Of a stretch of 64,000 nt of DNA, positions 43,575 through 52,662 are shown one piece after another (within the stretch, counting starts at the first letter, position 1; each line of letters starts with the position of its first letter). The DNA lies in NCBI RefSeq assembly GCF_015694465.1, contig NZ_JADQDO010000001.1, positions 186,001 to 250,000 on the forward strand, in the 5' to 3' direction. This stretch comes from Microvirga alba. Its GTDB lineage: Bacteria > Pseudomonadota > Alphaproteobacteria > Rhizobiales > Beijerinckiaceae. Made by a program: the position numbers and the translations under genes. Under the pieces are notes generated by a model. It did no database searches. It was given only the letters and a program-made list of their open reading frames with translations, and had not been told where the DNA came from.

Positions 43575-45512
43575 TTACTGTGCCGCAACCATGTGCGGAG
43601 GTGTTTCGTCAACCATGCGCCTATAATCAGACGCGCGGTCATGGAAGATCTGATGCCACAACTCAAGGCTCAGCAATCCCCATGTCTTGCGGGAAAAGCG
43701 CTCGGCCTTGTCAAAGTTGCCGAGAATCACGTCCGTATCGAAATACGGCCGCGATCGGCTTTTCTGAGTGCTGAAGATATCCATTGTGAAGTCGCGCAGT
43801 TCACCCGAGAACCACTCCTTTAGCGGCACTGGGAAGCCCATCTTATCGCGACGGTGCATCAGTTCCTGAGGGAGTTTCTGACCAAAGGTCGACTTGACGA
43901 AGTGTTTCATCTGTCCGCCCTTGAACTTGATATCGGCCGGGATCGTTGCCGCGAATTCAACAACGGAATGGTCGAGCAAGGGTACACGCGATTCAAGGCC
44001 ATGAGCCATCGACATCCGATCTTCCACTTGAAGGAGAGCGGGCAGGAGGCACTTGAAGTCGAAGTGCGTCATGGAGTCGAACAACGCCTCCTTGCGAACA
44101 TTGCGCTCGGAATTGAATATCGATTGGAAGCGGCCAAAGACTGCTTTCCTGTCGATCATCGACCAGTCGACCTCGCTCTCCATATCGGTGGACCGGTCAA
44201 CCAAGCGGAAGTACCGCTCATCCAGGGGCCCGAAGAGCCCCTTGGAAAAGAGTTGCCGGATGAGCGGTTTGTATTCCTGAAGAACGGTTAGATGCGGAAT
44301 GATCGATTCAGGAGTTACGACGAAATTGCCGCCTCGATGCGTGCCATCGATCGCGGAACTGAGTGCCTGTTCGAAATAGGCAATCAGGTAGCGGGCATAC
44401 CCGCCAAAGATCTCGTCGCCTCCTTGCCCGCCAAGCACCACTTTCACATGCTCCGCTGCAAGCTTTGAGACCATGTATTGCGGGAATGAACCCGGGCCGG
44501 CCACCGGCTGATCGAGATGGTAGATGACCTTCTCGATCGAATCTCGGAAGTCACCTGCAGTGATGTCGATCTGGTGGAGTTCGAGCCCGGCCTGCTTCGA
44601 TGCGGCCTCGGCATAGGAGCTTTCGTCGTATCCGGGAAATTCCGTAAACTTCCCGTGGAATCCAACTTTACCGGAGGATTCCTCTCGCGCAGCCAGGATT
44701 GCTATCAAACTCGAGTCGATGCCGCCTGAGACATAAGCGCCGACGGGCACGTCCGACCGCAGATGCACGGAGATCGACTCCTGCAGGATCTCCTCCATCC
44801 GCTCCGCGAACCACTTCGGCGTGTGGTCGAAGTCAACGTTGTAGTGAACATCCCAGTAGCGGCGGATGCGAACCTCGCCCTTCTCGATAACGATCGCATG
44901 TCCCGGCAAAAGCACATGGACATGCTTGAAAAGGCTCTTGTCACCGATCGTGTATTGGAAGGTGAGATACTCGCCTAGAGCATCGGGGTCGGTCGCGATT
45001 TCCGGAAGAACGGGTAGAAGTGCTTTTATCTCCGAGGCGAAATAGAAGACTCCATCGACAACCGCGTAATAGAATGGCTTGATCCCGAAACGGTCACGCG
45101 CGGCAAATAGGCGATCGCCGTCCCAGATTGCAAAGGAGAACATGCCCCGCAGGTGGTCCAAGCAATCAGTTCCCCAACGATCATAGGCAGCAAGGATCGC
45201 CTCCGAATCAGATCGAGAGCGGAAATCCCATGAGCCCTTCAGTTCGTCCATGAGTTCGAGGTAATTGTAGATTTCGCCATTGAAAGTCAGTACGGCGCCG
45301 CTCGGTGCAACCATGGGCTGACGCCCTGTTTCCGAGAGGTCAATGATCGAGAGACGGCGGTGGGCCAACCCGCATTCGTCATTAGACGCCTGCCAAAAGC
45401 CCTGCCCATCGGGACCGCGATGGGCGATCAACCGACTCATCGCTCCTAAAACGGAAGGTAACCCGCGGATAGGTGTGCGATCCAAAGAGACCGCTCCAGC
45501 AATTCCACACAT
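43575..45512 (-). CDS. asnB: AsnB-type amidotransferase (second of three, WbmI-like)
   Basis: Glutamine-dependent amidotransferase of 645 aa. Cys2 of MCGIAGAVSL, AHRGPDGQGFW, FNGEIYNYLELMDEL, PP-loop AYVSGGIDSSLIAIL and VVLGGQGGDEIFGGYARY are all intact. It heads the four-gene minus-strand cassette with three SDRs. By analogy with the Bordetella WbmI context it could convert a nucleotide uronic acid, or a glycan-bound one, to the uronamide. Ordinary asparagine synthesis is less likely because of the operon. Confidence 0.9.
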   Translation of the reverse strand: MCGIAGAVSLDRTPIRGLPSVLGAMSRLIAHRGPDGQGFWQASNDECGLAHRRLSIIDLSETGRQPMVAPSGAVLTFNGEIYNYLELMDELKGSWDFRSRSDSEAILAAYDRWGTDCLDHLRGMFSFAIWDGDRLFAARDRFGIKPFYYAVVDGVFYFASEIKALLPVLPEIATDPDALGEYLTFQYTIGDKSLFKHVHVLLPGHAIVIEKGEVRIRRYWDVHYNVDFDHTPKWFAERMEEILQESISVHLRSDVPVGAYVSGGIDSSLIAILAAREESSGKVGFHGKFTEFPGYDESSYAEAASKQAGLELHQIDITAGDFRDSIEKVIYHLDQPVAGPGSFPQYMVSKLAAEHVKVVLGGQGGDEIFGGYARYLIAYFEQALSSAIDGTHRGGNFVVTPESIIPHLTVLQEYKPLIRQLFSKGLFGPLDERYFRLVDRSTDMESEVDWSMIDRKAVFGRFQSIFNSERNVRKEALFDSMTHFDFKCLLPALLQVEDRMSMAHGLESRVPLLDHSVVEFAATIPADIKFKGGQMKHFVKSTFGQKLPQELMHRRDKMGFPVPLKEWFSGELRDFTMDIFSTQKSRSRPYFDTDVILGNFDKAERFSRKTWGLLSLELWHQIFHDRASDYRRMVDETPPHMVAAQ

Positions 45513-46185
45513 CTTGATCCAGGTCCTTCCTACTTCATAACATGCAAGGCACGTTTCGGGCTTGAACGGGTTCTATTGGAATCCGAATTTCATGTCACCC
45601 CAAGCCCTGTCGATTGTCCTATTATCTGGAGCCGCGCTTCGCAAATGCCCGAAGGACATGGAAATGGCCGGGAAAGGCCTGGAGTATTGTTCCCATACTC
45701 CGCTTCCGAGGCTTCCGTTTGGCCCCAGGGAAGCAGATCCTAGGCTTTCTTCACGCAACCCCATGACTCAATCTGACGTATTATAACCATCGAGCGGCGC
45801 TTAGCCTTGATTCGTGTCTACCACAGGAATGGCCTCAAAGGGCAGGTCCCTTGGATCCGCGCAGGCCAATCGTTGATGTTAGCGCACTCATGCGATAGAG
45901 CGGCACAAGGACCATCCTATAACGTGATTAAGTAACCTTAGTGACCAGCCTCCTCTTGCCGCCGCAGATGAAATATGTCAACTCAACAAAAAATCATAAG
46001 CCAAGAATAGGATGGCTCCGAGTAGGATTGATAGCCATTCGGCGCCACCAAGAAAGCGTTAAGTGCAGGATCCGGCAACAGCTGAGTGTACGTTGTCTTT
46101 GTTTGAGGCGTTTCCCAAAAGAAATGCTGCTGTCGCCAAATAGGAGTTCGTTTAATTTGATGAATTCCGCCACGAAAGTTATTCG
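45513..46185. other. gene-free divergent intergenic region
   Basis: About 670 bp between the divergent AsnB and methyltransferase genes, noticeably AT-richer than the left half of the window. Short frames occur on both strands, but none has a good start, coding composition or recognisable similarity. It must hold the promoters of both polysaccharide transcripts; no specific site can be named. Confidence 0.5.
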
Positions 46186-47061
46186 ATGTCTCAAGCTGCC
46201 CAACTGATAACGAATGGAAACGTATCCGAATACTGGAGCGACCACAACGTTACGCTGCATAAGCGGTTTTCCTCCCCGGAGGAATCGCTAGCGTATCTTG
46301 CGTGGCGAAATGATCAGTATCCGGGCTATATCGATCTGATGCCGGTCGCCGGACACGATGGCAAGCGGATCCTCGACTACGGATGCGGCCCGGGGCACGA
46401 CCTCGTCGGGTTTTGCCATCACTCGCGGGAAGCCAAAGTCGTCGGGATCGATGTGTCTTTCCCCTCCTTGGAGGAAGCAGCATCGCGCTTGAATTTGCAT
46501 AGCCATTTCGCCGAACTTGTTCATATCGGCACTGACACAAAAGAATTGCCTTTCGCCTCAAAGAGCTTCGACCTCGTGCACTCGTCAGGTGTTTTGCACC
46601 ACACCCCTGACCCCGTGCTTATCATGCGCGAACTCCATCGTGTTCTCGCGGATGACGGCGAAGCTCAGATTATGGTGTACAATTACGAAAGCCTTTGGCT
46701 CCATCTCTACGTTGCCTTCATCAAGATGGCGACAGAGGGCCGGTATAAGGAACTCGACATCCGCGAGGCCTTCGCGAGGACCACGGATGGCGAGGATTGT
46801 CCGATCGCGCGCCCCTATCGACCAAGCGAATTTGCCGCCATGTGCGAGCAGGTAGGTTTCGAGGTGGTCTCGATAGGCTGTGCCGCGTCAGCATGGGAGC
46901 TTCATCTGTTCGCTCGCCGCTTTGAGGCGATAATGAACCCTGAATTGCGACCAGAAAGCCGTCAATTTTTGCTAAATCTGACAATCGATGAACGAGGCAT
47001 CCCCCACCACGATGGCTTGGTCGCGGGTGTGGATCTCTGTCTGCGTCTGAAGAAAAAATGA
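46186..47061 (+). CDS. SAM-dependent methyltransferase
   Basis: Class I methyltransferase of 291 aa. Motif I is RILDYGCGPGHDLVGF, motif II/acidic loop VVGIDVSFPSLEEA, and the post-motif SFDLVHSSGVLHHTPDPVLIMRELHRVL is typical of the Methyltransf_11 group. The C-terminal third (residues 190-291) is an additional helical part. In this locus it probably methylates a sugar or a glycan end, the latter serving as chain-length stop in some ABC-exported polysaccharides. Confidence 0.87.
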   Translation: MSQAAQLITNGNVSEYWSDHNVTLHKRFSSPEESLAYLAWRNDQYPGYIDLMPVAGHDGKRILDYGCGPGHDLVGFCHHSREAKVVGIDVSFPSLEEAASRLNLHSHFAELVHIGTDTKELPFASKSFDLVHSSGVLHHTPDPVLIMRELHRVLADDGEAQIMVYNYESLWLHLYVAFIKMATEGRYKELDIREAFARTTDGEDCPIARPYRPSEFAAMCEQVGFEVVSIGCAASAWELHLFARRFEAIMNPELRPESRQFLLNLTIDERGIPHHDGLVAGVDLCLRLKKK

Positions 47062-47140
47062 AGATCTCAGATTTGTAAGCTTTCTGATGAGAGACGCTCG
47101 AGCAATCTGACCAGCCCATTCCCTGGAAGCTTAGACAGCA

Positions 47141-49942
47141 ATGACTATGAAAAATTCTGGCAAACAACATCTGCTGATGGTCTGTTTTTTTGATCCAATT
47201 GGGATCTCGACCATTCGTGAGAATATTGCCCAGTGGAAAAACTACTCACGCCACAAGATTTCAGTCTTGAATCTCTGGCCTGGTGATGGGCGCAGTCTCC
47301 ATATCCCTTCCAGTGTTGATTTAAACGATTACGCTGGCGTGATTGTTCACGCGACGGCTTGTTATAATCCGAAAAACCTTTGGTCCCTCGACGAGGATCT
47401 CAAAACAAAATTTGAGGATTATCGCGGCTGCAAAATCCTCATGAAACAGGATGAGCAATATCAAACCAATGAGTTCGTAAACTTCATAGAAGTTAAGAAC
47501 GTCAATGTGGTACTGACTTGCGTTCCTGAAACTGAGATTCCTTCTGTCTATGGCCGCGTGCAATCAAGCGGGCGCATCTTCCTCTCGTGCCTGACCGGCT
47601 ATGTATCAAACTTCCTCCGAGACCAGGCTCATGCCTTCGGAGGGGATCGCGCTATTGACGTTGGATACCGCGGCTCGACTCAACCGTTATCTTTTGGCCA
47701 ACTCGGCTACGAGAAGCGCAAGATCGGTGCCGACTTCGAGCGGATCTGCAGGGCCAATGGCCTTTCCTATGACATCTCTAGTCGCTGGGCAGATCGATTT
47801 TCTGGAAACGACTGGTTCCGCTTTCTTGGTTCGGTTAAGGCAACACTGGGCGCTGAATCCGGTTCGAACCTCTTTGACTTCGACGGTCAGGTCGAGCGCC
47901 TGTGCAGGACGTTTGAGGAGAAGAACGCGGATCTCGGCCCCCTCTCTGACGAATACTTCCAGCGGGCTTATGACGAGTTCCTCCACCGCTTTGAAGACAA
48001 CGTGATGTACGCGCAAGTGTCCCCTCGTCATTTTGAGGCGGCTGCGGTGAAAACGCTTCAAGTGATGTACGAAGGGACATATTCCGGTATCTTTAAACCA
48101 TGGAAGCATTTCGTTCCGCTCAAGAAGGATTTGTCTAACGAGGCGGAGGTTGTCGCTGCAATTCGTGATGCCGGCTTGGTCAATGAGATTACTGAGCGGT
48201 GCCACGAGGAAATTATCTGCAACCCGGAATACCACTACCGGACTTTCGTCGAGCGTGTAGACAACGCTATTGAGGCGACAACCCCGGTGCTTTCGGCTGC
48301 AGCGGTATCAGCGTCAGGAGACCTTCCAATTCCGCCGCGCGTGCCGCCGCGTCCCAAGGCTTTTGTGATGATGGCACATGAGCCCCGTATCGATCCGCGA
48401 ATTGAGTGGGTGGCCAAAGCGCTGGAGGAGCGCGGTTTTGAAGTCTGCGAAATCGGAACCTACCTCTGGAACAGGACCGGGGAGGGGCCCTCAATCGAGC
48501 AGGTTAACAAGCAGCGTCGGCGCGTCCGGGTAGAGCGTACGAAATTCGACGTGATGCCCGGAAGTCTGGTTGACCGCCTGGACCTCAATACAGGCGAGGA
48601 GGGCTTACTCTATTTGGATCTTCTCCGGCAGCAAAAACCTAGCGACGCATTACGCCTTGCGGAAGGCTACTCGGACCCTGAAAAAATCGAGAGCTTTCAG
48701 GAACTTTGCAGATATTTCCACAATACCAACATGGCATTGCTTCAAGCGGCGCGCTTGATTGGAGCGCCAGATGTAATTGTCGCGTGCGATCTCGAAGCTC
48801 TTCCTGCCGGGGTGATCGCCGGACGGGAGTTTGGCTGCCCCGTTGTGTATGACGCGCATGAGTTCTGGCCGTTTTCAGTGCCGGGCATGGCCGCTTGGGA
48901 GTGTCGTTTCTGGTCTGCAATCGAGAAATATTATGCAAGACTGGCGACGCATCGAGTGACTGTCTCAGATCACCTCGCCCAGCAAATGACCCAATACTAC
49001 AACTTGCCCTTCGAAAGCGTTCCAAACGCAGTGCCGCTTTCGGAGGTCGAACCCCAAACCTCGAAGCCCAGTGTTAAGGTTCACGGCAATAAGGTTGTAT
49101 TCCTGTTTCAGGGCAATTTCGCTGAACAGCGTGGCCTGGAACAACTGATTGCAGCTTGGCCGCATACGGATCCATCGTGCGTGCTATACCTTCGGGGGCC
49201 TGATAATCCGTTCAAGGAAAAGATCCTCCGTCTTGCGGAGATGAGTGGACTGCTCAATCAGCGTATCTTTTTTCCACGAGCCGTGGGCGAAAAGGAACTA
49301 GTGAATGCCGCTATGCAAGCAGATGTGGGGCTGATTCCCTATCAAGCGTTGTTGGCCGGGTATCGTTATTGCTGCCCCAATAAACTTTCGCAGTATATGG
49401 CTGCAGGTCTTCCGATCATTACAAATGAGCTCGATTTCGTGTCGGAAACAGTAAAGGCTGCGAAGTGCGGTCAGACTGTTTCGTTCGACGATAAGCTTAG
49501 TCTTGCTGAGGCTGTAAATGCTTATGCAGCCAGCGAGGAGCGACGCAAAGAACTCGGCCGAAACGCGAGAGCTTATTTCGAAAAGACATTCCATTGGGAG
49601 CGACAAAGCTCCGCCCTGATGGACAGGATTCAGCAGTTGGTCGGTCACTCCGAAATCAAAAGCGGAAATTTTGATTTCAGCTGGATCAATGATCAAGGTC
49701 CTATGCGTAAATTCAATACGCCAGCCTCACCGCCGCTCGTGCAGGAGAGCTTGCCGACTGTACCTGAAGTCAAGGATATTTCAGAGGATCTTCAATTGCG
49801 CTTGAGCGAACTGGAGGTAACGCTTGCAGATCGCGAAAAGGTTATAGCAAGTCTCAAAACCATTCGTGGAATCAGCAGATACGGTTACCGTTTCATCCGC
49901 AATAGGACGTTCAGACTGATTCAACGCAGCATTTCCCGATAG
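47141..49942 (+). CDS. large two-part glycosyltransferase (GT4-like C-terminal half)
   Basis: Protein of 933 aa. Residues about 1-330 form a first domain that I do not recognise with certainty (SVLNLWPGDGRSLHIPSS, KILMKQDEQYQTNEF; perhaps a degenerate glycosyltransferase domain). Residues about 395-840 form a GT-B glycosyltransferase: FVMMAHEPRIDPRIEWVAKALEERGFEV, VVYDAHEFWPFSVPG, FQGNFAEQRGLEQLI and the donor-side ADVGLIPYQALLAGYRYCCPNKLSQYMAAGLPII with the PNK/E pattern. A short coiled coil lies near residues 880-905. It is probably a bifunctional or scaffolded enzyme of the glycan. AT-rich codon use relative to the left part of the window suggests acquisition. Confidence 0.78.
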   Translation: MTMKNSGKQHLLMVCFFDPIGISTIRENIAQWKNYSRHKISVLNLWPGDGRSLHIPSSVDLNDYAGVIVHATACYNPKNLWSLDEDLKTKFEDYRGCKILMKQDEQYQTNEFVNFIEVKNVNVVLTCVPETEIPSVYGRVQSSGRIFLSCLTGYVSNFLRDQAHAFGGDRAIDVGYRGSTQPLSFGQLGYEKRKIGADFERICRANGLSYDISSRWADRFSGNDWFRFLGSVKATLGAESGSNLFDFDGQVERLCRTFEEKNADLGPLSDEYFQRAYDEFLHRFEDNVMYAQVSPRHFEAAAVKTLQVMYEGTYSGIFKPWKHFVPLKKDLSNEAEVVAAIRDAGLVNEITERCHEEIICNPEYHYRTFVERVDNAIEATTPVLSAAAVSASGDLPIPPRVPPRPKAFVMMAHEPRIDPRIEWVAKALEERGFEVCEIGTYLWNRTGEGPSIEQVNKQRRRVRVERTKFDVMPGSLVDRLDLNTGEEGLLYLDLLRQQKPSDALRLAEGYSDPEKIESFQELCRYFHNTNMALLQAARLIGAPDVIVACDLEALPAGVIAGREFGCPVVYDAHEFWPFSVPGMAAWECRFWSAIEKYYARLATHRVTVSDHLAQQMTQYYNLPFESVPNAVPLSEVEPQTSKPSVKVHGNKVVFLFQGNFAEQRGLEQLIAAWPHTDPSCVLYLRGPDNPFKEKILRLAEMSGLLNQRIFFPRAVGEKELVNAAMQADVGLIPYQALLAGYRYCCPNKLSQYMAAGLPIITNELDFVSETVKAAKCGQTVSFDDKLSLAEAVNAYAASEERRKELGRNARAYFEKTFHWERQSSALMDRIQQLVGHSEIKSGNFDFSWINDQGPMRKFNTPASPPLVQESLPTVPEVKDISEDLQLRLSELEVTLADREKVIASLKTIRGISRYGYRFIRNRTFRLIQRSISR

Positions 49943-50102
49943 GGCGGGTGCACGTTACTCCGACTCATATCCTATGGACTGAATGTGATTGCGTCACTCA
50001 TGGAGGAAGCCATTCTGTCGCGCCCGGGGGCATCTTGGCCCCAACAGCCACGTCGCCTTTCAATATGGCGGAATTGATCGGCTGATCGGGCGGCGCTCTG
50101 TG

Positions 50103-50129
50103 ATGGCATCGTAGTGACTACGATGCCAT
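50103..50129. repeat. 13-bp perfect palindrome next to IS relic
   Basis: ATGGCATCGTAGT-G-ACTACGATGCCAT. The partial repeat CAGCATCGTAGC recurs near 50490 on the far side of the orfA relic. It may derive from an insertion element end. Confidence 0.4.
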
Positions 50130-50167
50130 TCCGGGGGGCTGGCTCCAGCGGTCAAGAAAGCCTGCCG

Positions 50168-50400
50168 AACAGGAGACATGAGAAGACAACCGCGCAGGAA
50201 CTGGCGCAACAGTTCGATGTCCACCCGAACCAGATCGCGGAGCAGTTGGCATATTGGGGGGCCGAGCCAGGGGGGACTGCCCCGGCGGACGCGAGGACAT
50301 TGCATGCCAAGATCGGGAAGGCGGTCCTTATCCAGGATGTTTTAAAGGCGCATGGCAAGGTCGGACTGTTGCCGAGCGTATACGGCGAGGATCGCCCGCA
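50168..50400 (+). pseudogene. IS3-family orfA transposase remnant
   Basis: The plus-strand frame reads TTAQELAQQFDVHPNQI, then after a disrupted stretch TLHAKIGKAV and LKAHGKVGLLPS. Intact IS3-type OrfA proteins read ELAQQFDVHPNQITAWK, LHAKIGELTLENDFL and LGKAGLLS in this order. The order is kept but the frame is degenerate and no orfB follows, so the element is dead. Confidence 0.7.
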
Positions 50401-50974
50401 AGGCTTCGCCTGGCGCGACGGTGAGCGGGGTCTAGGCCTCGGCCGTGACTGCGTCACGTTCCTTCGACAACGCCTTCGCTAGTGCCCGACAGCATCGTAG
50501 CGTCCCCATATCCGAGTGCATGAAGGATTTCGTAACGGTATTGGCAACGCTCGAGCCTCTGGACCGGCATGTGGGTTCTGCCGGATTTTCGCGGAACTGG
50601 CGGGGGAGGGACCTGGGCCTGCGGATGAACCGATTGCAGTGTGATTCATTCGGACGATATTCCTGGAATCAGTCCTTCCATTCCATCCCGTTGCGGAGAG
50701 AACGAGCGATCCCGCTGGCCACTCTCCGGTGGTCCACGCGCGACCGCGGCAATCAGAAGTATCGGGGAAGCCATGCCATCTGCCGCTCGCTCCGAGGAAA
50801 CTGGGCACTCATCGAGGTCTCCACCAATGGAGCCCGGACTACACCTCGGCACCAAATTATTACTCCCCAACCGAGGGGGGAGGGCGAGCCTACACGCTTT
50901 GCACCTGGGTTGTTTTCGAGAGGTGATCCTGTTAAGCCCAGCGCAACCCACAACATAGATTGTTCTATTGTATC

Positions 50975-51955
50975 ATGAACCTACAAGGCTCTAAACTCGT
51001 CGTTATCGGTGGTGCCGGGCTCATCGGCTCCCATACAGTTGACCAACTGTTGAACGAAGATGTTCGTGAGATCATTGTCTACGACAATTTCGTCAGAGGC
51101 ACTTCCCGGAATCTTTCGAATGCACTCAAGGATCCTCGTGTACGTATCTATGACGTAGGGGGCGATATCCTTCATTCGGACATCTTACGGTCGGCCCTGA
51201 ATGAGGCTGACGGTGTCTTCCATTTTGCCGCTTTATGGCTTCTTCAGTGCCATGAATTTCCCCGAGCCGCTTTCGATGTCAATGTAAACGGGACATTTAA
51301 CGTTCTTGAGGCTTGTGTTGCAGCGGGCGTAAAGCGCCTCGTCTACTCTTCTTCGGCGTCAGTTTACGGCGACGCCGTCTGCGAACCCATGACCGAAGAC
51401 CATCCTTTTAATAATAAGAATTTTTATGGGGCGACGAAGATTGCCGGCGAGGCAATGGCTCGGGCTTATCATCACCGCTATGGGCTTAACTACGTAGGCC
51501 TTCGCTATATGAATGTTTATGGCCCACGCCAAGATTACAAAGGGGCTTACATTGCGGTCATCATGAAGATGCTTGACGCAATTGACCGCGGAGAAGGGCC
51601 GACGATTCTTGGCGACGGCTCAGAAGCCTTCGATTTTGTTGCAGTCGAAGACTGCGCCCGCGCCAATATCTGCGCAATAAAAGCAGAAGCCGTCGATGGC
51701 TTTTACAATGTGGGTACCGGGACACGTACTTCCCTCAAGGAGATAGCGGAGCGTCTTTGTCATCTCACGGGCTGCAATCTACCGATCCAGTACGCACCTA
51801 GAAGTCAGGCCACTCTTGTTCGCAATCGAATTGGCTCGACCGAACGGGCGAGGAAGGAAATTGGGTTTGATGCCCGCATTCCCCTCGATGAGGGACTGCG
51901 GCGCCTGATCGCGTGGCGTAAGTCTGAACTCAAGGCAGCGGTTAATTCTGATTGA
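50975..51955 (+). CDS. NAD-dependent epimerase/dehydratase (UDP-glucose 4-epimerase type)
   Basis: Extended SDR of 326 aa. NAD motif VVIGGAGLIGSHTVDQLL, Ser strand LVYSSSASVYG, catalytic YGATKIAGE, then LRYMNVYGPRQDYKGAYIAVI and FDFVAVEDCARANICAI. This is the classical GalE/WbpP/WbpB-like wording, more standard than the three minus-strand SDRs. The ATG at 50975 is chosen over a TTG 15 bases upstream. It supplies a nucleotide sugar, possibly the 4-keto or C4-epimeric precursor for the aminotransferases downstream. Confidence 0.88.
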   Translation: MNLQGSKLVVIGGAGLIGSHTVDQLLNEDVREIIVYDNFVRGTSRNLSNALKDPRVRIYDVGGDILHSDILRSALNEADGVFHFAALWLLQCHEFPRAAFDVNVNGTFNVLEACVAAGVKRLVYSSSASVYGDAVCEPMTEDHPFNNKNFYGATKIAGEAMARAYHHRYGLNYVGLRYMNVYGPRQDYKGAYIAVIMKMLDAIDRGEGPTILGDGSEAFDFVAVEDCARANICAIKAEAVDGFYNVGTGTRTSLKEIAERLCHLTGCNLPIQYAPRSQATLVRNRIGSTERARKEIGFDARIPLDEGLRRLIAWRKSELKAAVNSD

Positions 51956-52077
51956 ATGTCATTGCGATACAAATGCGGCTCCTCTACGTGTTGCTCTAGT
52001 TCCGGCGGCCGTCGAATTTGATCGAAGGTGCCGAACCAAGCATCTGTCGACAGCTCTCTTCAAAAGGTCTTTGTCCA

Positions 52078-52659
52078 ATGGAGCCGGTGATTGTTTTTGC
52101 AGCATTGACATCAGTTGCGTTTATCTCAGCGATTTTATTAGCTGTTTTTGTTTATTTTATTAGGAGGGGATTGCAGAATAAGTTGGGAAACCTGTTGCAA
52201 TACCAAGAGAGTTTAAATCAAGACGCGGAAGGGTTGCATCGGGTAGTCGATGAATTTCGCGCGGAGATGCAAAATGCTTATGCGGAGATGCAAAGTACTT
52301 ATGCGGAAATGCAAAATTCCTATGCGGAGATGCAAAATTTTTACGCGAAGATGCAAAAATCATACGAAGCTGAGAACGAATTGCATCACGAGATCCAGCA
52401 GTGTCTAGGCCGGCACTCACAGCGTTTAGACCAGCATTCCGCCCAAGTCAGTATTGATATCGAGAACAAGCACTCCACTTTCCGAAAAGAAGTAGCGGAA
52501 GAGATTCACAAGAGCTTCTCTGGCGAAGTGCGGGCCTTTTTTGCTCTCGCGGATAGGCACCGCGATGCCTGCATCGAAGAGCTGACAAGACATATTGATA
52601 GTATTTCTCAGTTGGAAAAAGCAATCTCGATTGAGAAGATGCCGATCTCAACTAGCTAA
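52078..52659 (+). CDS. membrane-anchored coiled-coil protein with 7-residue repeats
   Basis: Protein of 193 aa that I do not recognise. Residues about 3-28 are one hydrophobic helix (VIVFAALTSVAFISAILLAVFVYF) followed by RRG, giving N-out/C-in or anchor topology. Then comes a long helical region; residues 62-96 are five tandem heptads (AEMQNAY, AEMQSTY, AEMQNSY, AEMQNFY, AKMQKSY) encoded by 21-bp DNA repeats. The ATG at 52078 follows AAAGG. Its stop is three bases before the next gene, which has the same anchor-plus-helix start, so they are probably partners. It may act as a chain-length or scaffold protein of the polysaccharide machine (inference). Confidence 0.72.
   Translation: MEPVIVFAALTSVAFISAILLAVFVYFIRRGLQNKLGNLLQYQESLNQDAEGLHRVVDEFRAEMQNAYAEMQSTYAEMQNSYAEMQNFYAKMQKSYEAENELHHEIQQCLGRHSQRLDQHSAQVSIDIENKHSTFRKEVAEEIHKSFSGEVRAFFALADRHRDACIEELTRHIDSISQLEKAISIEKMPISTS
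52261..52365 (+). repeat. 21-bp tandem repeat, five units, within coding region
   Basis: Five consecutive 21-bp units (first unit GCGGAGATGCAAAATGCTTA+T) at 52261, 52282, 52303, 52324 and 52345, with few substitutions. They encode the heptads of the coiled-coil protein. In-frame length changes by slippage would lengthen or shorten the coil by two turns per unit. Confidence 0.9.
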
Positions 52660-52662
52660 GCG

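Larger units (their letters stand above)
49943..50974. other. relic region with transposase scar, no intact gene
   Basis: About 1 kb between two polysaccharide genes. It contains a palindrome (50103-50129) and an IS3-type orfA relic (50168-50400). The remaining part to 50974 is GC-rich with many short overlapping frames, none with recognisable similarity or a credible start. Confidence 0.55.

Noticed and set aside
45562..46260. Short frames on both strands in the gap between AsnB and the methyltransferase
   Set aside because: No ribosome binding sites, no coding-like composition and no family resemblance.
52261..52365. Regular 21-bp repeats considered as a CRISPR-like array
   Set aside because: Units are contiguous without spacers and encode in-frame heptads.
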